Assembly (NCBI RefSeq): GCF_017874035.1
Contig: NZ_JAGGKV010000018.1
Coordinates: 1 to 64,000, forward strand
Source: Paenibacillus aceris
GTDB lineage: Bacteria; Bacillota; Bacilli; Paenibacillales; NBRC-103111
Direction of reading: 5' to 3'
DNA length: 64,000 nucleotides
The position numbers were made by a program, and so were the translations under genes. The notes beneath the pieces are model-generated. The model had not been told where the DNA came from and made no database searches. It saw nothing but the letters and a program-made list of their open reading frames with translations. This document shows, one piece after another, positions 17,084-26,367 of the stretch; the first letter of the stretch is position 1, and each line of letters begins with the position of its first letter.

Positions 17084-18034
17084 TTAATGAATGACAGACG
17101 GGAGCTCACTGAGCTCTGAATCCGTCGAATGCTTATAGGGATACCCTGCATCATAAGGGGCTACATGCACATGTACGTCTGATACATGATGGAATCTTTT
17201 CATCAGCTGCTGTTTGACCTTTTTGGAAACTTCATGCCCTTCCCAAACCGACACCCTTGGATTCACGCTGATTTTGATATCGACCACGACATAATGTCCG
17301 TGTTCTCTGGCCCTTAAGTCATCTACGGTGATCACACCTTTGATCAGCTGAACAACGGCAATCAGATCGTCAGCATCTTCCTGCTGCAGGACGTATTCCT
17401 GCTTTTTATGTAAAGCTGCCTGAACGAGAGAATACCCCATCCTCATAATCATAAGAGAAATAACGATTCCTGCTATCGGATCCAAATAATAAAGGAGGGA
17501 TACGTCTAAATAACTTGCCATTACAGCGCCGAATATTCCAATGAGAGCCACAATAGTAGAGTATATATCGGAACGATGTCCCCTGCTATTAGCAATTAAT
17601 TCCTGAGAGCCAAATCGTTTGGCCTGCCTGGTCGTGTATTGATACATGATTTCTTTTACTAAGAGTGAAATTCCAAGCGCAGCGAGCGCATATTTTTTGT
17701 CCGAATGTTCTGGTGCGACCCACATATTTTTAATCGCAGAGATGCCCATTTCGACACCAACAACCAGAATGATGATAGCAAGCAGAATGGTTGCGACTGA
17801 AACTTTCTTCTCTGCATGAGGATTCGATGCTTCCGGCATCATCTGATCTGAACGCAACCGAATGAGTGCAGCGGATGAGCCTATTGCCCCTGATGCCGAA
17901 TGCGCGGCGTCAGCTAACAAAGCTGAGCTCTGCACCATAACTCCAACAAAACCTTTCAGACACGCAAGTGCTGCATTGCCGGCGATACCGCCCCATACAG
18001 CAAGTTGCGTTTTTTGAAAACGCTCGTCTTCCAC
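17084..18034 (-). CDS. Cation diffusion facilitator family transporter
   Basis: 316 residues from GTG 18034, which has GGGGGAG seven bases upstream; the frame is open 15 codons further but without a site. CDF topology: about six membrane segments in residues 10-220, with the metal-site pairs in SALLADAAHSASGA (HxxxD-like) and NSRGHRSDIYST, i.e. H and D residues of segments 2 and 5. The cytoplasmic C-terminal domain (HGHYVVVDIKISVNPRVSVWEGH, here in part) ends in a His-rich DVHVHVAPYD. It probably exports Zn2+, Mn2+, Fe2+ or similar in exchange for protons; the metal is not decided by sequence. Confidence 0.88.
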   Translation of the reverse strand: MEDERFQKTQLAVWGGIAGNAALACLKGFVGVMVQSSALLADAAHSASGAIGSSAALIRLRSDQMMPEASNPHAEKKVSVATILLAIIILVVGVEMGISAIKNMWVAPEHSDKKYALAALGISLLVKEIMYQYTTRQAKRFGSQELIANSRGHRSDIYSTIVALIGIFGAVMASYLDVSLLYYLDPIAGIVISLMIMRMGYSLVQAALHKKQEYVLQQEDADDLIAVVQLIKGVITVDDLRAREHGHYVVVDIKISVNPRVSVWEGHEVSKKVKQQLMKRFHHVSDVHVHVAPYDAGYPYKHSTDSELSELPSVIH

Positions 18035-18099
18035 GCGGACACTCCCCCTGAACGGATACAAAGGCCGCGCAACATTCACGCGGCCGGTTATTATGGTTA

Positions 18100-19026
18100 T
18101 TACGCTGCAGCTTTCTTTTTAGAACTCCGTAACGACTTTCTTTTCAAGAGGTACCAAAGCGAACAAGCAATAAAGATAGATGAGTATGCACCGCTTGTCA
18201 GTCCGACTAGTTTCGCAAGCGCGAACAGCTTGATGGACTCGCTTCCGAATATGTACAAGCAGCCAGCCGCTATCAATACCACGAGAACGGTATTAATGTT
18301 TCGCGCCATCGTTTGCCAAATACTATCGTTGACCAGAGCAACGAGGTCCTCGTCCGTCTTGAGCTTGGCAAATCTTAAATTTTCACGAATACGGTCGAAA
18401 ATAACGATTTTATCATTGATGGAATAACCAATCGTTGTCAGAACCGCCGCCAGGAACGGCAAGTTAATTTCTAAGCGGAAAATCGCAAAAATTGCGATAA
18501 CCATGAAGGCGTCGTGAAGAATAGCGATGATCGCTGCAATCGCAAAGCGCCATTCAAAACGAATGCTGACATAAATGCAGATCAATACGCTTGAAATTGC
18601 TACCGCATATACGGCTTTGAGCAGCAATTCTTTGGCTAATTGAGGATCGACAGTGTTAATTTCTTTGGAAACTTCTGCGCTATAAGCCGTTGCGAAAGCT
18701 TTCTGAATTTTATTAACCGTCTCATCATTAAGCACATCATCGAAACGGATCGAGACTCGGTCGCTGTTATTCCCGCCGATTGTCGGGTCCGCGTAGTGCG
18801 ACTTCACGTCGCCGCTTGATATAAGACCTTTCAGAATCTCATCCACTTTCGCTTTGTCCAACTGCTTGCCCACGACAAGATCGATATTCGTTCCTGCTTT
18901 GAAATCGACGCCGAAGTTCATGCCCGAGAACAACATGACTGCTAGACCAATAATAAGAATAGCAATCGAAATACCAAAAAATCGATTACGCGATTTTACA
19001 AAATCAAACTTTTTCTTAGAGTCCAC
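18100..19026 (-). CDS. secF: Protein translocase subunit SecF
   Basis: 308 residues. One N-terminal membrane segment, a periplasm-side domain (residues 35-130) and five further segments from about 134. The SecF signature GVDFKAGTNIDL is near residue 34 and the RND-type transmembrane motif is TIGYSINDKIVIFDRIREN. Works with SecD and SecYEG to use the proton-motive force in late export. The GTG start lies inside the end of secD (11-bp overlap), so the two are coupled. B. subtilis has a fused SecDF; here they are separate. Confidence 0.95.
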   Translation of the reverse strand: MDSKKKFDFVKSRNRFFGISIAILIIGLAVMLFSGMNFGVDFKAGTNIDLVVGKQLDKAKVDEILKGLISSGDVKSHYADPTIGGNNSDRVSIRFDDVLNDETVNKIQKAFATAYSAEVSKEINTVDPQLAKELLLKAVYAVAISSVLICIYVSIRFEWRFAIAAIIAILHDAFMVIAIFAIFRLEINLPFLAAVLTTIGYSINDKIVIFDRIRENLRFAKLKTDEDLVALVNDSIWQTMARNINTVLVVLIAAGCLYIFGSESIKLFALAKLVGLTSGAYSSIFIACSLWYLLKRKSLRSSKKKAAA

Positions 19027-20251
19027 GAATGTCTGCCTCCTTCACACCGAAATAACTTGGCTTTTTGAGCAAGTTGCCTCGTATGATCAGATGCAGCAGC
19101 CATCTGGAGAAAATAACGTTCGTTAAGATACTGATGATAATACTAAGCATCGTAATAACCGCGAAACCGCGAATTGCACCGTTCCCAACGTAATACAGAA
19201 CAATACCGGCAATTAAGTTCGTGACGTTAGCGTCCATAATGGTACGGAAGGAATGTTTGGAGCCCGCTTTCAAGGAAGAAAGAATGCTCTTGCCTGCACG
19301 AATTTCTTCACGGATTCTTTCGTATGTAATAATATTCGCATCAACCGCCATACCTGCTCCCAATACGAGGGCAGCGATACCCGGCAGCGTCAAGGTCGCA
19401 TTCATAAAGTCAAAGATCGCCAGCAGCACCCAAATGTACGTTATGAGCGTGAAAGCTGCAACAAGCCCTGGTGCACGGTAATATAACACCATAAAGAGGA
19501 AAATCAGGATCGATGCAATCAGCCCTGCTCGTGCTGTTTGGTGCAAGGATGCTTGCCCCAATGTCGCATCTACACGTTGAATGTATTTTTCGGTTAACTT
19601 CAGCGGCATTGCCCCTAAGTTAATCATTTTCGCCACTTTGGTCGCTTCCGCTACACTAGTTTGTGTAATGATCGCGGAATCACTGTCAATCGGGAAATTA
19701 ACGGATGCCGTAGACTGCACTTGATCATCCAAATAAATGGATAATGTACTGCCAACCAGCTTTGTCGTAACTTCCTTGAATTTCTCTCTGCTTTTCATTT
19801 TGATCTCTACGATCGGCTGTTTCGTATTCGGGTCGTAGCTTAATTTCGCTGCGTTTTCTACGAAATCTGTACCGTTCATGTAGACCGTGCCATCCGGACC
19901 TCTGAAGGTAAGAACAGATGGTTTGGACATCAAGGTTCTAACTTCTTCTTCGTTCTCCACGCCTGCAAGACGTACACGAATGCGGTCTGATCCTTCCGGG
20001 TAGACCTCAGGCTCTGCTACACCAAGGGAGTCAGCCCGTTTGGCAAGACTTTCCGCCGCCTGCGTAAGCGTTTCCTTTGTTAAAGGTTGTCCAGCTGCCA
20101 AAGGCTCAGCGGTGTACAAAATTTCAAATCCGCCTTTCAAATCCAAACCAAGCTTGATTCGTTCTACAAGTCTAGGGCTTGTTGCTCCGATTGCGCCAAG
20201 AACAATTACAACCGTTAGAAAAAAGAACGATATTCTTTTCCAATCCAGCAT
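19016..20251 (-). CDS. secD: Protein translocase subunit SecD
   Basis: 411 residues. N-terminal membrane segment, then LGLDLKGGFEILY (the SecD motif) near residue 36, an exported domain to about 235 and five membrane segments with GAGMAVDANIITYERIREE, the RND motif with the functional Asp. At 411 residues it is shorter than the E. coli protein because the first exported domain is reduced, as usual in Gram-positives. Cotranscribed with secF. Confidence 0.96.
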   Translation of the reverse strand: MLDWKRISFFFLTVVIVLGAIGATSPRLVERIKLGLDLKGGFEILYTAEPLAAGQPLTKETLTQAAESLAKRADSLGVAEPEVYPEGSDRIRVRLAGVENEEEVRTLMSKPSVLTFRGPDGTVYMNGTDFVENAAKLSYDPNTKQPIVEIKMKSREKFKEVTTKLVGSTLSIYLDDQVQSTASVNFPIDSDSAIITQTSVAEATKVAKMINLGAMPLKLTEKYIQRVDATLGQASLHQTARAGLIASILIFLFMVLYYRAPGLVAAFTLITYIWVLLAIFDFMNATLTLPGIAALVLGAGMAVDANIITYERIREEIRAGKSILSSLKAGSKHSFRTIMDANVTNLIAGIVLYYVGNGAIRGFAVITMLSIIISILTNVIFSRWLLHLIIRGNLLKKPSYFGVKEADIRGL

Positions 20252-20332
20252 CTCTTGCTTGTCTCCCTTCGATACTCAATATGCCTATTATATACAGGTC
20301 TGAAAATCGAGTCAATTTAAGTCGCTTCATGA

Positions 20333-20360
20333 AAAATAAGCCCTATTCTTAGAATTGGGC
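20333..20360 (-). terminator. Terminator overlapping the comN stop
   Basis: On the minus strand GCCCAATTCT pairs with AGAATAGGGC and is followed by TTATTTTTC. The stem includes the last codons of comN. Confidence 0.7.
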
Positions 20361-20702
20361 CCCTCTATACATGCTTATCGTCATCCAGTTCATAAACTGG
20401 GTCGATTTCAGTGATAAAATGTCATTTACGATTTGATGAAGAGAAGGGACGCCCGTTTTACGGTATTTGTCACTTACACAATCCCAAATATCTTTCCCGC
20501 TGACATGTTCATAGCCTAGCAGAACAAATTCCTCCACTTTGCTTAAGCAAAGGTTCTCGATAACCTCATTCAGTTCAAGATCTGAAAGATTAACTTCAAC
20601 TTCCTCCTCCGCGTCTGGAGGAGCGGACTCACCTTCCTCAAGCAGTGTATTCACCTTGTCCTCAGGATGATGAGGCACTTGATCGTTATCTTCTCCGTTC
20701 AT
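20349..20702 (-). CDS. comN: ComN-like post-transcriptional regulator
   Basis: 117 residues. The C-terminal 75 match the Post_transc_reg family (B. subtilis ComN/YrzD): NLCLSKVEEFVLLGYEHV, then DIWDCVSDKY and VPSLHQIVNDILSLKSTQFMNW. ComN controls comE mRNA and binds DivIVA in B. subtilis. The N-terminal 40 residues are an acidic, probably disordered extension (EEGESAPPDAEEEVEVN). AGGAGG lies eight bases before the ATG. Position beside spoVB and secDF is the conserved one. Confidence 0.85.
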   Translation of the reverse strand: MNGEDNDQVPHHPEDKVNTLLEEGESAPPDAEEEVEVNLSDLELNEVIENLCLSKVEEFVLLGYEHVSGKDIWDCVSDKYRKTGVPSLHQIVNDILSLKSTQFMNWMTISMYRGAQF

Positions 20703-20866
20703 AGAGAGATCCTCCTAAGGTCAGATTTATCATTAATCACTTGAGTCATTCGATATTCACCTGCCTTTTTCCTGCCAAACTTTGACCTGTCCATAAAATG
20801 TTAGCATGAGCTTGACCGGCCCTCGCATATCCATAGTGTAAGACAAGTATCGGAAGAGGGTATGGC

Positions 20867-22432
20867 ATGACCAAGCAGTCGTTTATCAGAGGCACGATGA
20901 TTCTTTTGGCCGCGGGTATTTTGAACCGTATTCTCGGCTTCATACCTAGAATAACTTTGCCGCGAGTCATCGGCGCAGAAGGCATTGGCATTTATCATAT
21001 GGGTTGGCCCTTCCTTTCCGTCATTCTGACGATCATTACAGGCGGTATTCCTGTAGCGATAGCCAAACTAATTGCTGAAGCCGAAGCCGAGCGCAATGAA
21101 ACGAGAATTCGCAGCATTCTACGAATTTCCTTAGCTATCACGATTAGTCTTAGCATTCTGTTTACAATTGCTTGTGTCGCGGGAGCCTCATGGATAACCT
21201 CTCATTTGTTAACAGATACACGTGTTTATTACACGTTCCTGACCATGAGTCCTATGATCCCCATCATAGGGATCTCTGCCGTGTATCGCGGTTATTTTCA
21301 GGGCAGACAAAATATGATTCCTACAGCAACTTCACAAATCATGGAAACACTGATTCGCATTGTGATGGTACTTGTATGTTCTTATGTTATGATCCCGTAC
21401 GGGGTCGAGTACGCCGCCGCTGGCGCTATGATGGGTGTACTTGCCGGTGAAATTGGCGGACTGGCTGTCTTGGCTATCCATTTCAGGTACGATAAAAAAA
21501 CGTCGCCCAAGTTACCGGCCGCCCAAATTGGCACAACGAAAACGAATGGCCGGCTTGCTAATTTCCGAAGAATTCTTCGTATTTCTGTACCGATTACTGG
21601 AAGTAAGTTAATTGGTGCAAGCTCTTACCTATTCGAGTCCATTCTAATTGCACAAAGTCTCGCGATCGCAGGTATAACTACTTCGTTGGCTACAGCGCAA
21701 TATGGTGCTTTACAAGGAATGATTATCCCCATCATCCTGCTGCCCAGCGCTCTAACTATGTCCCTATCGGTTTCGCTTGTACCTTCCTTAAGCGAAGCCG
21801 CGGCCCGTAAAGATATCAAAACCATCCATGCGCGTCTGCACCAATCCTTGAAGCTGGCACTTGTAACCGGAGCTCCGTTCGCTGTTCTCATGTACGTACT
21901 GGCCGAGCCTATTTGCAGGTATATGTACAATCAACCCGATGTAGGTATCATGTTGAAAATGATGGCTCCTATCGCCATATTCATTTATTTTCAGGCGCCC
22001 CTGCAATCAACTTTGCAAGCTTTGAACAAGCCTGGTGCCGCTTTAATCAACACCCTCATTGGCTCTAGCGTCAAGTTGATCCTCATCTATTGGCTGGCAA
22101 GCAAACCGGAACTTGGCATTCATGGTGCGGTTTTTGCCATCAATGTAAACATTGTGCTCGTTACGCTTCTGCATTGGAACAGTGTCGTGCGTTTATTGAA
22201 ATTTCGCATGGAAGGCAGTGATTTCGGAAAAATTGGAGCCGCAATGGCGCTCTCCGGTCTATGCTGCTATTTCGTCATGTATCTTCCTTGGACGTCTGTT
22301 GAATGGCTTCGATTTGTTATCTCGTCCCTCACCGGGTTTGGTGTTTATATGTTCTTCATTACCGTTTTCCGACTGATTAGTTTGAAAGATCTAACCCGGC
22401 TCATGAACATGGGCAAAAAAATTATCCGCTGA
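20867..22432 (+). CDS. spoVB: Stage V sporulation protein B (MOP-family flippase)
   Basis: 521 residues with about 14 membrane segments, the MurJ/Wzx (MOP) exporter fold. The N-terminus FIRGTMILLAAGILNRILGF and RVIGAEGIGIYHMGWPFL are the SpoVB/YkvU signature, with ISAVYRGYFQGRQNMIPTA further in. SpoVB is needed for spore cortex and is thought to flip peptidoglycan lipid precursors in the mother cell. It is divergent from comN and convergent with a DUF421 gene, whose stop lies one base past its own; no terminator separates them. Confidence 0.93.
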   Translation: MTKQSFIRGTMILLAAGILNRILGFIPRITLPRVIGAEGIGIYHMGWPFLSVILTIITGGIPVAIAKLIAEAEAERNETRIRSILRISLAITISLSILFTIACVAGASWITSHLLTDTRVYYTFLTMSPMIPIIGISAVYRGYFQGRQNMIPTATSQIMETLIRIVMVLVCSYVMIPYGVEYAAAGAMMGVLAGEIGGLAVLAIHFRYDKKTSPKLPAAQIGTTKTNGRLANFRRILRISVPITGSKLIGASSYLFESILIAQSLAIAGITTSLATAQYGALQGMIIPIILLPSALTMSLSVSLVPSLSEAAARKDIKTIHARLHQSLKLALVTGAPFAVLMYVLAEPICRYMYNQPDVGIMLKMMAPIAIFIYFQAPLQSTLQALNKPGAALINTLIGSSVKLILIYWLASKPELGIHGAVFAINVNIVLVTLLHWNSVVRLLKFRMEGSDFGKIGAAMALSGLCCYFVMYLPWTSVEWLRFVISSLTGFGVYMFFITVFRLISLKDLTRLMNMGKKIIR

Positions 22433-22433
22433 C

Positions 22434-23120
22434 CTACCTCTTCCGGTCAAGGAACATCCGTCCTCTATGGTCTATGGAGCAGTAAAACACTTCTTTGAAA
22501 TCGCGTGCTCCTTTGACCTGAAGCTGGTTTTTCAACCAAAATCTCGTTTTACCTATTTTCTCCAAATTATCATCCTGCACTTTGCCATCCATAATGAGAG
22601 GCAGTGGAAGACCCTCATACCGAATCATGCCTTTAAGGCCCTGATCGTCTATGGCTGTCTCTTTCTCTTTTTGGCTTTTCTCCACAACGCTTAATTTCCC
22701 CGAAGGCTCTAGAACGGCAAACTCCACATCCGCAACATTCATGATCTTATTTTGTCGAAGTTGCTGCATCAAATCATCCAGATTATAACGATGTTTTTTC
22801 ATTTCCTCCCGGTCGATCAACCCTTTTTTAATAATGACGCTAGGTTTTCCATCAAATAGAACCCTAAGGCTTCTATTTTTGAGGGTGACATAGGCAATGA
22901 AAATTTGGATGAGCACCAGTGTAGCCATTGGGACAAGCCCATCCATAAGCGGTTTCGCTGAATCCTCAAGAACAAAAACAGCAATTTCAGCAATCATAAT
23001 CGAAATAACTAGATCAAACAGCGACAATTTCCCAATTTCTCTTTTGCCCATCAGACGGAGCATCAGAAAAACGACAAAGTAGATCAGCACGGTACGAAAA
23101 AAAATGGTCAGAATATCCAT
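22434..23120 (-). CDS. DUF421 (YetF-like) membrane protein
   Basis: 228 residues from ATG 23120 (GGGAGG six bases upstream). Three N-terminal membrane segments (about 3-21, 32-50, 56-76), then the YetF cytoplasmic domain: GKPSVIIKKGLIDREEMKKH in part, and LMQQLRQNKIMNVADVEFAV. The C-terminal 50 residues include the second small YetF subdomain. In Bacillus such proteins (YetF, YdfS, YrbG and others) are spore or germination related. The role here is not known. Confidence 0.88.
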   Translation of the reverse strand: MDILTIFFRTVLIYFVVFLMLRLMGKREIGKLSLFDLVISIMIAEIAVFVLEDSAKPLMDGLVPMATLVLIQIFIAYVTLKNRSLRVLFDGKPSVIIKKGLIDREEMKKHRYNLDDLMQQLRQNKIMNVADVEFAVLEPSGKLSVVEKSQKEKETAIDDQGLKGMIRYEGLPLPLIMDGKVQDDNLEKIGKTRFWLKNQLQVKGARDFKEVFYCSIDHRGRMFLDRKR

Positions 23121-23225
23121 TGATAGCCTCCCTGATCTAAGCTCTTGCTTGTTCTCGGAGTTCACTGGTATTCTGACCGCTGATGCACTTCATCATGCAG
23201 ATTTTACGTATTCAATTGTTGGCAA

Positions 23226-24566
23226 TTACAGCAGAAATAACTTGAAATAGATCGTGGCTACGATGAATAAAACCAAGGAGATGGGCCCTGCAATCATGAA
23301 ATAGTTACGGGAATTCAGCCCTCCCCCTTCTTGCTCGGTCAGCGCTGCCGCATACATGTTCGATAGAGAACCGAAGAGTGTAACCCCGCTCCCAATCGCC
23401 GTACCGACAATTAGAGCCCACCATAGAGGCTGGATGGATGTTTGTGATAGACTTTGCATTTCTTGGCCTATATGCTCGATGACCGGAATCATAGCCGCGG
23501 TATAAGGAACATAGTCCACCACTGACGATCCAAATCCTGTAAGCCATAACAAGAGGATAGATAAGAAAGAAATGCTGCCTTGGCTGATTTCCAGTCCTCT
23601 TACTGCGATGAACCCCGAAATTCCTGTATATATTAATCCGCCTACCATAATAAAAAGTCCAAGGAAAAATAGCCCTTGTGTCTCAATTACACCCTGCCAA
23701 ACGGAACGGTAGTCTCTTCTTTTGACGAGCTGGACTAGATCATTATAGTTGAGCGCCAAAAGCGCTGCAGCTCCGCATGCGGCAATGTAGGCTGCGTCCC
23801 AGCCCAAAATCCCCTGGAATAAAAAGGCCAGAAGTGTTAAAGCGGAAATCGCGCAGCCTCCAAGAAACATCACCCTATTTTCAGCTAAATAGGAGTCAGG
23901 CTGTAAGCTGAGAACCTCTCGTTTGTATGTTTCCGGGATGATCATTTTCCTGCCATAAAGAAACCACATCACAACGTACACGATGGCAAGCATGAGAATA
24001 ACAAGCGGTGCGATCTTTATAAGCATTTGTCCTGTTGTTATGTGCTCCGCTGCGCCAATCAACCTGTTGGACCAGTTGCCCATCAGTGCTGCCGCACCGC
24101 CTAAATTCACAGATAGCAGTACAGAGATAAGAAACGGAACCGGCGATAATTTCATCATCTTTGCTGTTTTAAGCAGCAGCGGGACGATGACAGCAACAGC
24201 CAGCAAGCTGTTTAATAACGCCGAAACCACGGCAGCCAGCACCGATAAACACAAAAGTATCGTAAATGGCTGTAACCGAAACACTCGTATTATTTTGCTT
24301 GCAGAATAAGCAATAAGTCCTGTTTTCTGAAAAAGGCCGGCAATCACAAATAAGCTGATAAGAAATAAAATTACGTGCCAATTCGCATAAGTTGTAAGCG
24401 CCTTGCCTATCGGAACAATGCCCAGCAGAAGCATCAGAACGGCTCCGCCAAGCGCCGTATACATACGGTCCCATTTCTCAATCAAAATACAAACATAGGC
24501 TGCAACAAAAATAATGAGGGCTGCAATAGCCTGCCATAGAGCGGGTCCTTGAGAAAATTCAGTCAT
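23226..24566 (-). CDS. ArsB/NhaD-type (SLC13-like) permease
   Basis: 446 residues, 11-12 membrane segments, ion transporter superfamily. The N-terminal half has the ANWHVILFLISLFVIAGLFQ and SALLNSLLAVAVIVPLL patterns; the C-terminal half has GFGSSVVDYVPYTAAMIPVI and IGSGVTLFGSLSNMYAA, which correspond to the two substrate-binding hairpins. Substrate could be Na+/H+, citrate-like acid or arsenite; no ArsR or ArsC gene is nearby, so an arsenite role is not supported. Confidence 0.85.
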   Translation of the reverse strand: MTEFSQGPALWQAIAALIIFVAAYVCILIEKWDRMYTALGGAVLMLLLGIVPIGKALTTYANWHVILFLISLFVIAGLFQKTGLIAYSASKIIRVFRLQPFTILLCLSVLAAVVSALLNSLLAVAVIVPLLLKTAKMMKLSPVPFLISVLLSVNLGGAAALMGNWSNRLIGAAEHITTGQMLIKIAPLVILMLAIVYVVMWFLYGRKMIIPETYKREVLSLQPDSYLAENRVMFLGGCAISALTLLAFLFQGILGWDAAYIAACGAAALLALNYNDLVQLVKRRDYRSVWQGVIETQGLFFLGLFIMVGGLIYTGISGFIAVRGLEISQGSISFLSILLLWLTGFGSSVVDYVPYTAAMIPVIEHIGQEMQSLSQTSIQPLWWALIVGTAIGSGVTLFGSLSNMYAAALTEQEGGGLNSRNYFMIAGPISLVLFIVATIYFKLFLL

Positions 24567-24666
24567 AAATATTCACCTTCCCTTTGAACAGTCTGTACTA
24601 ATTCTATGTGCTTGGCCATACAATGATGTTAATGAAAAGAACGAAAATAAGAAAGGATTGGTGCCT

Positions 24667-25056
24667 GTGAACCCCATGAAGACGGTCAGTCAGGTTCGAA
24701 TAACATCTCCTTTATTTTCCGGACTTGCCTACTCATTAAGCATGATGACAATTGGGACAATAGTTACATCTTTATTTTTATTGTTAACAAGCACACAAGA
24801 GAGTTCCCTGCATACGTTAACTACGATTATCCATGCCGCAGCGCTGTTTATCGGAGGTTGGGTTTCAGGCAAAAGAGCCGGAAACCGCGGCTGGTATCAT
24901 GGGGGACTCGTCGGATTCGTTTATTTTATCCTTATTTTCCTGGTAGGCTTTCTGGCTTTTGACGCAGGACTGAATCTTAATTCCCTGCAATTGCTCGGTA
25001 TTTTATTCGCATCGGGTGCGCTTGGAGGCATACTTGGCGTTAATACTACGAAATAA
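24667..25056 (+). CDS. yrzE: YrzE/TIGR04086 family membrane protein
   Basis: 129 residues from GTG 24667, nine bases after AAAGGA. Four membrane segments (about 14-36, 45-63, 70-92, 100-124) and the glycine-rich ends GGWVSGKRAGNRGWYHGGLVG and GALGGILGVN fit the TIGR04086 family, which sits beside spoVB/yajC/secDF in many Bacilli. No function is assigned to the family. Confidence 0.82.
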   Translation: MNPMKTVSQVRITSPLFSGLAYSLSMMTIGTIVTSLFLLLTSTQESSLHTLTTIIHAAALFIGGWVSGKRAGNRGWYHGGLVGFVYFILIFLVGFLAFDAGLNLNSLQLLGILFASGALGGILGVNTTK

Positions 25057-25094
25057 GACGTTTCCGTGAAAATATCACTATCCCCCTTAGATTG

Positions 25095-25103
25095 TGGTAT
25101 AAT
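25095..25103 (+). promoter_or_regulatory. Extended -10 promoter of the PAP2 gene
   Basis: TGG directly before TATAAT (25098-25103). No good -35 hexamer is seen, in line with an extended -10 promoter. Transcription would start about 40 bases before the gene. Confidence 0.5.
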
Positions 25104-25150
25104 ATCATAGTTATATTCGCAATAATTTCCAATATTAGGGGGAAAACACC

Positions 25151-25990
25151 ATGAGCCCGTTTCAGTCTATGACACATGCAACGGTCTATATAGTCATTAC
25201 TGTCATTGTCTTTCTAATTGCTGCCACTCGAAAGAATCCGTTCGTCATCGCCGGAAGCTTCGTTCAAGAAGTATTTACATCACGCAAATATCTGCTTCAC
25301 TTCGCCGCACTCATCACAATTCTTTTTTTCAATAAACTTGAAATGTGGATCGAAAAAAGAATTCACTATAAAGCTGATTTTACACAATCCATTTACGGTA
25401 TTGAAGGCAACTTTGTTTCATCGATTCAACATCTCTTCCACAACGACATACTGACGGCAATAAGCAGTTATTTCTATGTCGTGATTTTCCCAGCCGTCAT
25501 GATTACTTCCATCGCCCTTTATACGTTTAAGAAAAATTATAAACTATTCTACGCCATTTGTTATGCACTAATGTTCAACTATATGATAGCCATTCCGTTT
25601 TATCTGTTCTTTCCAGTTAATGAGGTTTGGTCGTTTCATCCTAATGTTAAACTGCTGATCTTGGATGTATTCCCAACCTTTGAGCAAGACTATCGTCCGC
25701 TGTCAGGACTGGACAATTGCTTTCCAAGCCTACATACGTCCATCTCCGTATCGATGGCTGTCATTGCTGTAAAGAGCCGTAACACGTTCTGGAAAATTTT
25801 CGTACCGATTTCTTCCGCTTTTATCGTTTTTACTATTTTTTATTTAGGCATCCATTGGTTATCCGATATGTGTGCCGGTGTTGTCCTCGGTGTTGTAGCG
25901 GCCAGACTGGGATTGCGCATTTCCGAAGGACGCCTCATTCTTGGGGAACAAGCGCTGCTTAAGCGGCCTCTAAAGAACAATGAACTATAA
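25151..25990 (+). CDS. PAP2 family membrane phosphatase
   Basis: 279 residues, six membrane segments. The lipid-phosphatase motifs are present: NCFPSLHTSISVS (PSxHxS-type, motif 2) near residue 193 and GIHWLSDMCAGVVLG (HxxxD, motif 3) near 235. The long N-terminus with IEKRIHYKADFTQSIYGIEG resembles Aur1/Ipt1-like members. A likely role is dephosphorylation or exchange of a prenyl or phosphatidyl phosphate at the membrane. The Shine-Dalgarno is GGGGGAAA. Confidence 0.87.
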   Translation: MSPFQSMTHATVYIVITVIVFLIAATRKNPFVIAGSFVQEVFTSRKYLLHFAALITILFFNKLEMWIEKRIHYKADFTQSIYGIEGNFVSSIQHLFHNDILTAISSYFYVVIFPAVMITSIALYTFKKNYKLFYAICYALMFNYMIAIPFYLFFPVNEVWSFHPNVKLLILDVFPTFEQDYRPLSGLDNCFPSLHTSISVSMAVIAVKSRNTFWKIFVPISSAFIVFTIFYLGIHWLSDMCAGVVLGVVAARLGLRISEGRLILGEQALLKRPLKNNEL

Positions 25991-26000
25991 GACCAAATAA

Positions 26001-26038
26001 AAAGCGAGAGCCTCTTGAAGGTTCTCGCTTTCTCATTT
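26001..26038 (+). terminator. Terminator between PAP2 gene and yajC
   Basis: AAAGCGAGA pairs with TCTCGCTTT; T-rich on the plus strand and A-rich upstream, so it may work in both directions. Confidence 0.85.
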
Positions 26039-26352
26039 TATTCCTTTGCTGTCGATTGAGATACAGCATTGATAGCAGAACGATCAAAAGTCATTTTCGT
26101 TGCATCGTTGACACGAAGCACACAAATGTCATCCGTGATCTCCATAATCGTGCCGTGCAGTCCGCCGATCGTCACGACTTTATCCCCTTTTTTCAATCCC
26201 CCAAGCATTTGATTGCGTGTTTTCTGTCTTTTTTGTTGTGGACGAATAAGTAAGAAATAGAGAACTACAAACATGAGCACTAAAGGCCCGTATGTATACA
26301 AATATCCTACCGCGCCAGTATTCGCAGTTGTAGTTTCAGCCAATAGAAACAT
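26038..26352 (-). CDS. yajC: Preprotein translocase subunit YajC
   Basis: 104 residues: one membrane segment (about 17-36) followed by FLLIRPQQKRQKTRNQMLGG and GDKVVTIGGLHGTIMEI, the YajC signature. It associates with SecDF, though here it lies with tgt and queA, as in many bacteria. It starts 15 bases after tgt. Confidence 0.96.
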   Translation of the reverse strand: MFLLAETTTANTGAVGYLYTYGPLVLMFVVLYFLLIRPQQKRQKTRNQMLGGLKKGDKVVTIGGLHGTIMEITDDICVLRVNDATKMTFDRSAINAVSQSTAKE

Positions 26353-26367
26353 AGGTATCCTCCTCTC

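Noticed and set aside
20746..20998. Minus-strand frames opposite the start of spoVB
   Set aside because: Shadows of the spoVB 5' end; no start signal or family match.
23226..24566. Arsenite efflux pump ArsB
   Set aside because: The fold is shared by several ion transporters and no arsenic genes are near, so the specific name is not used.
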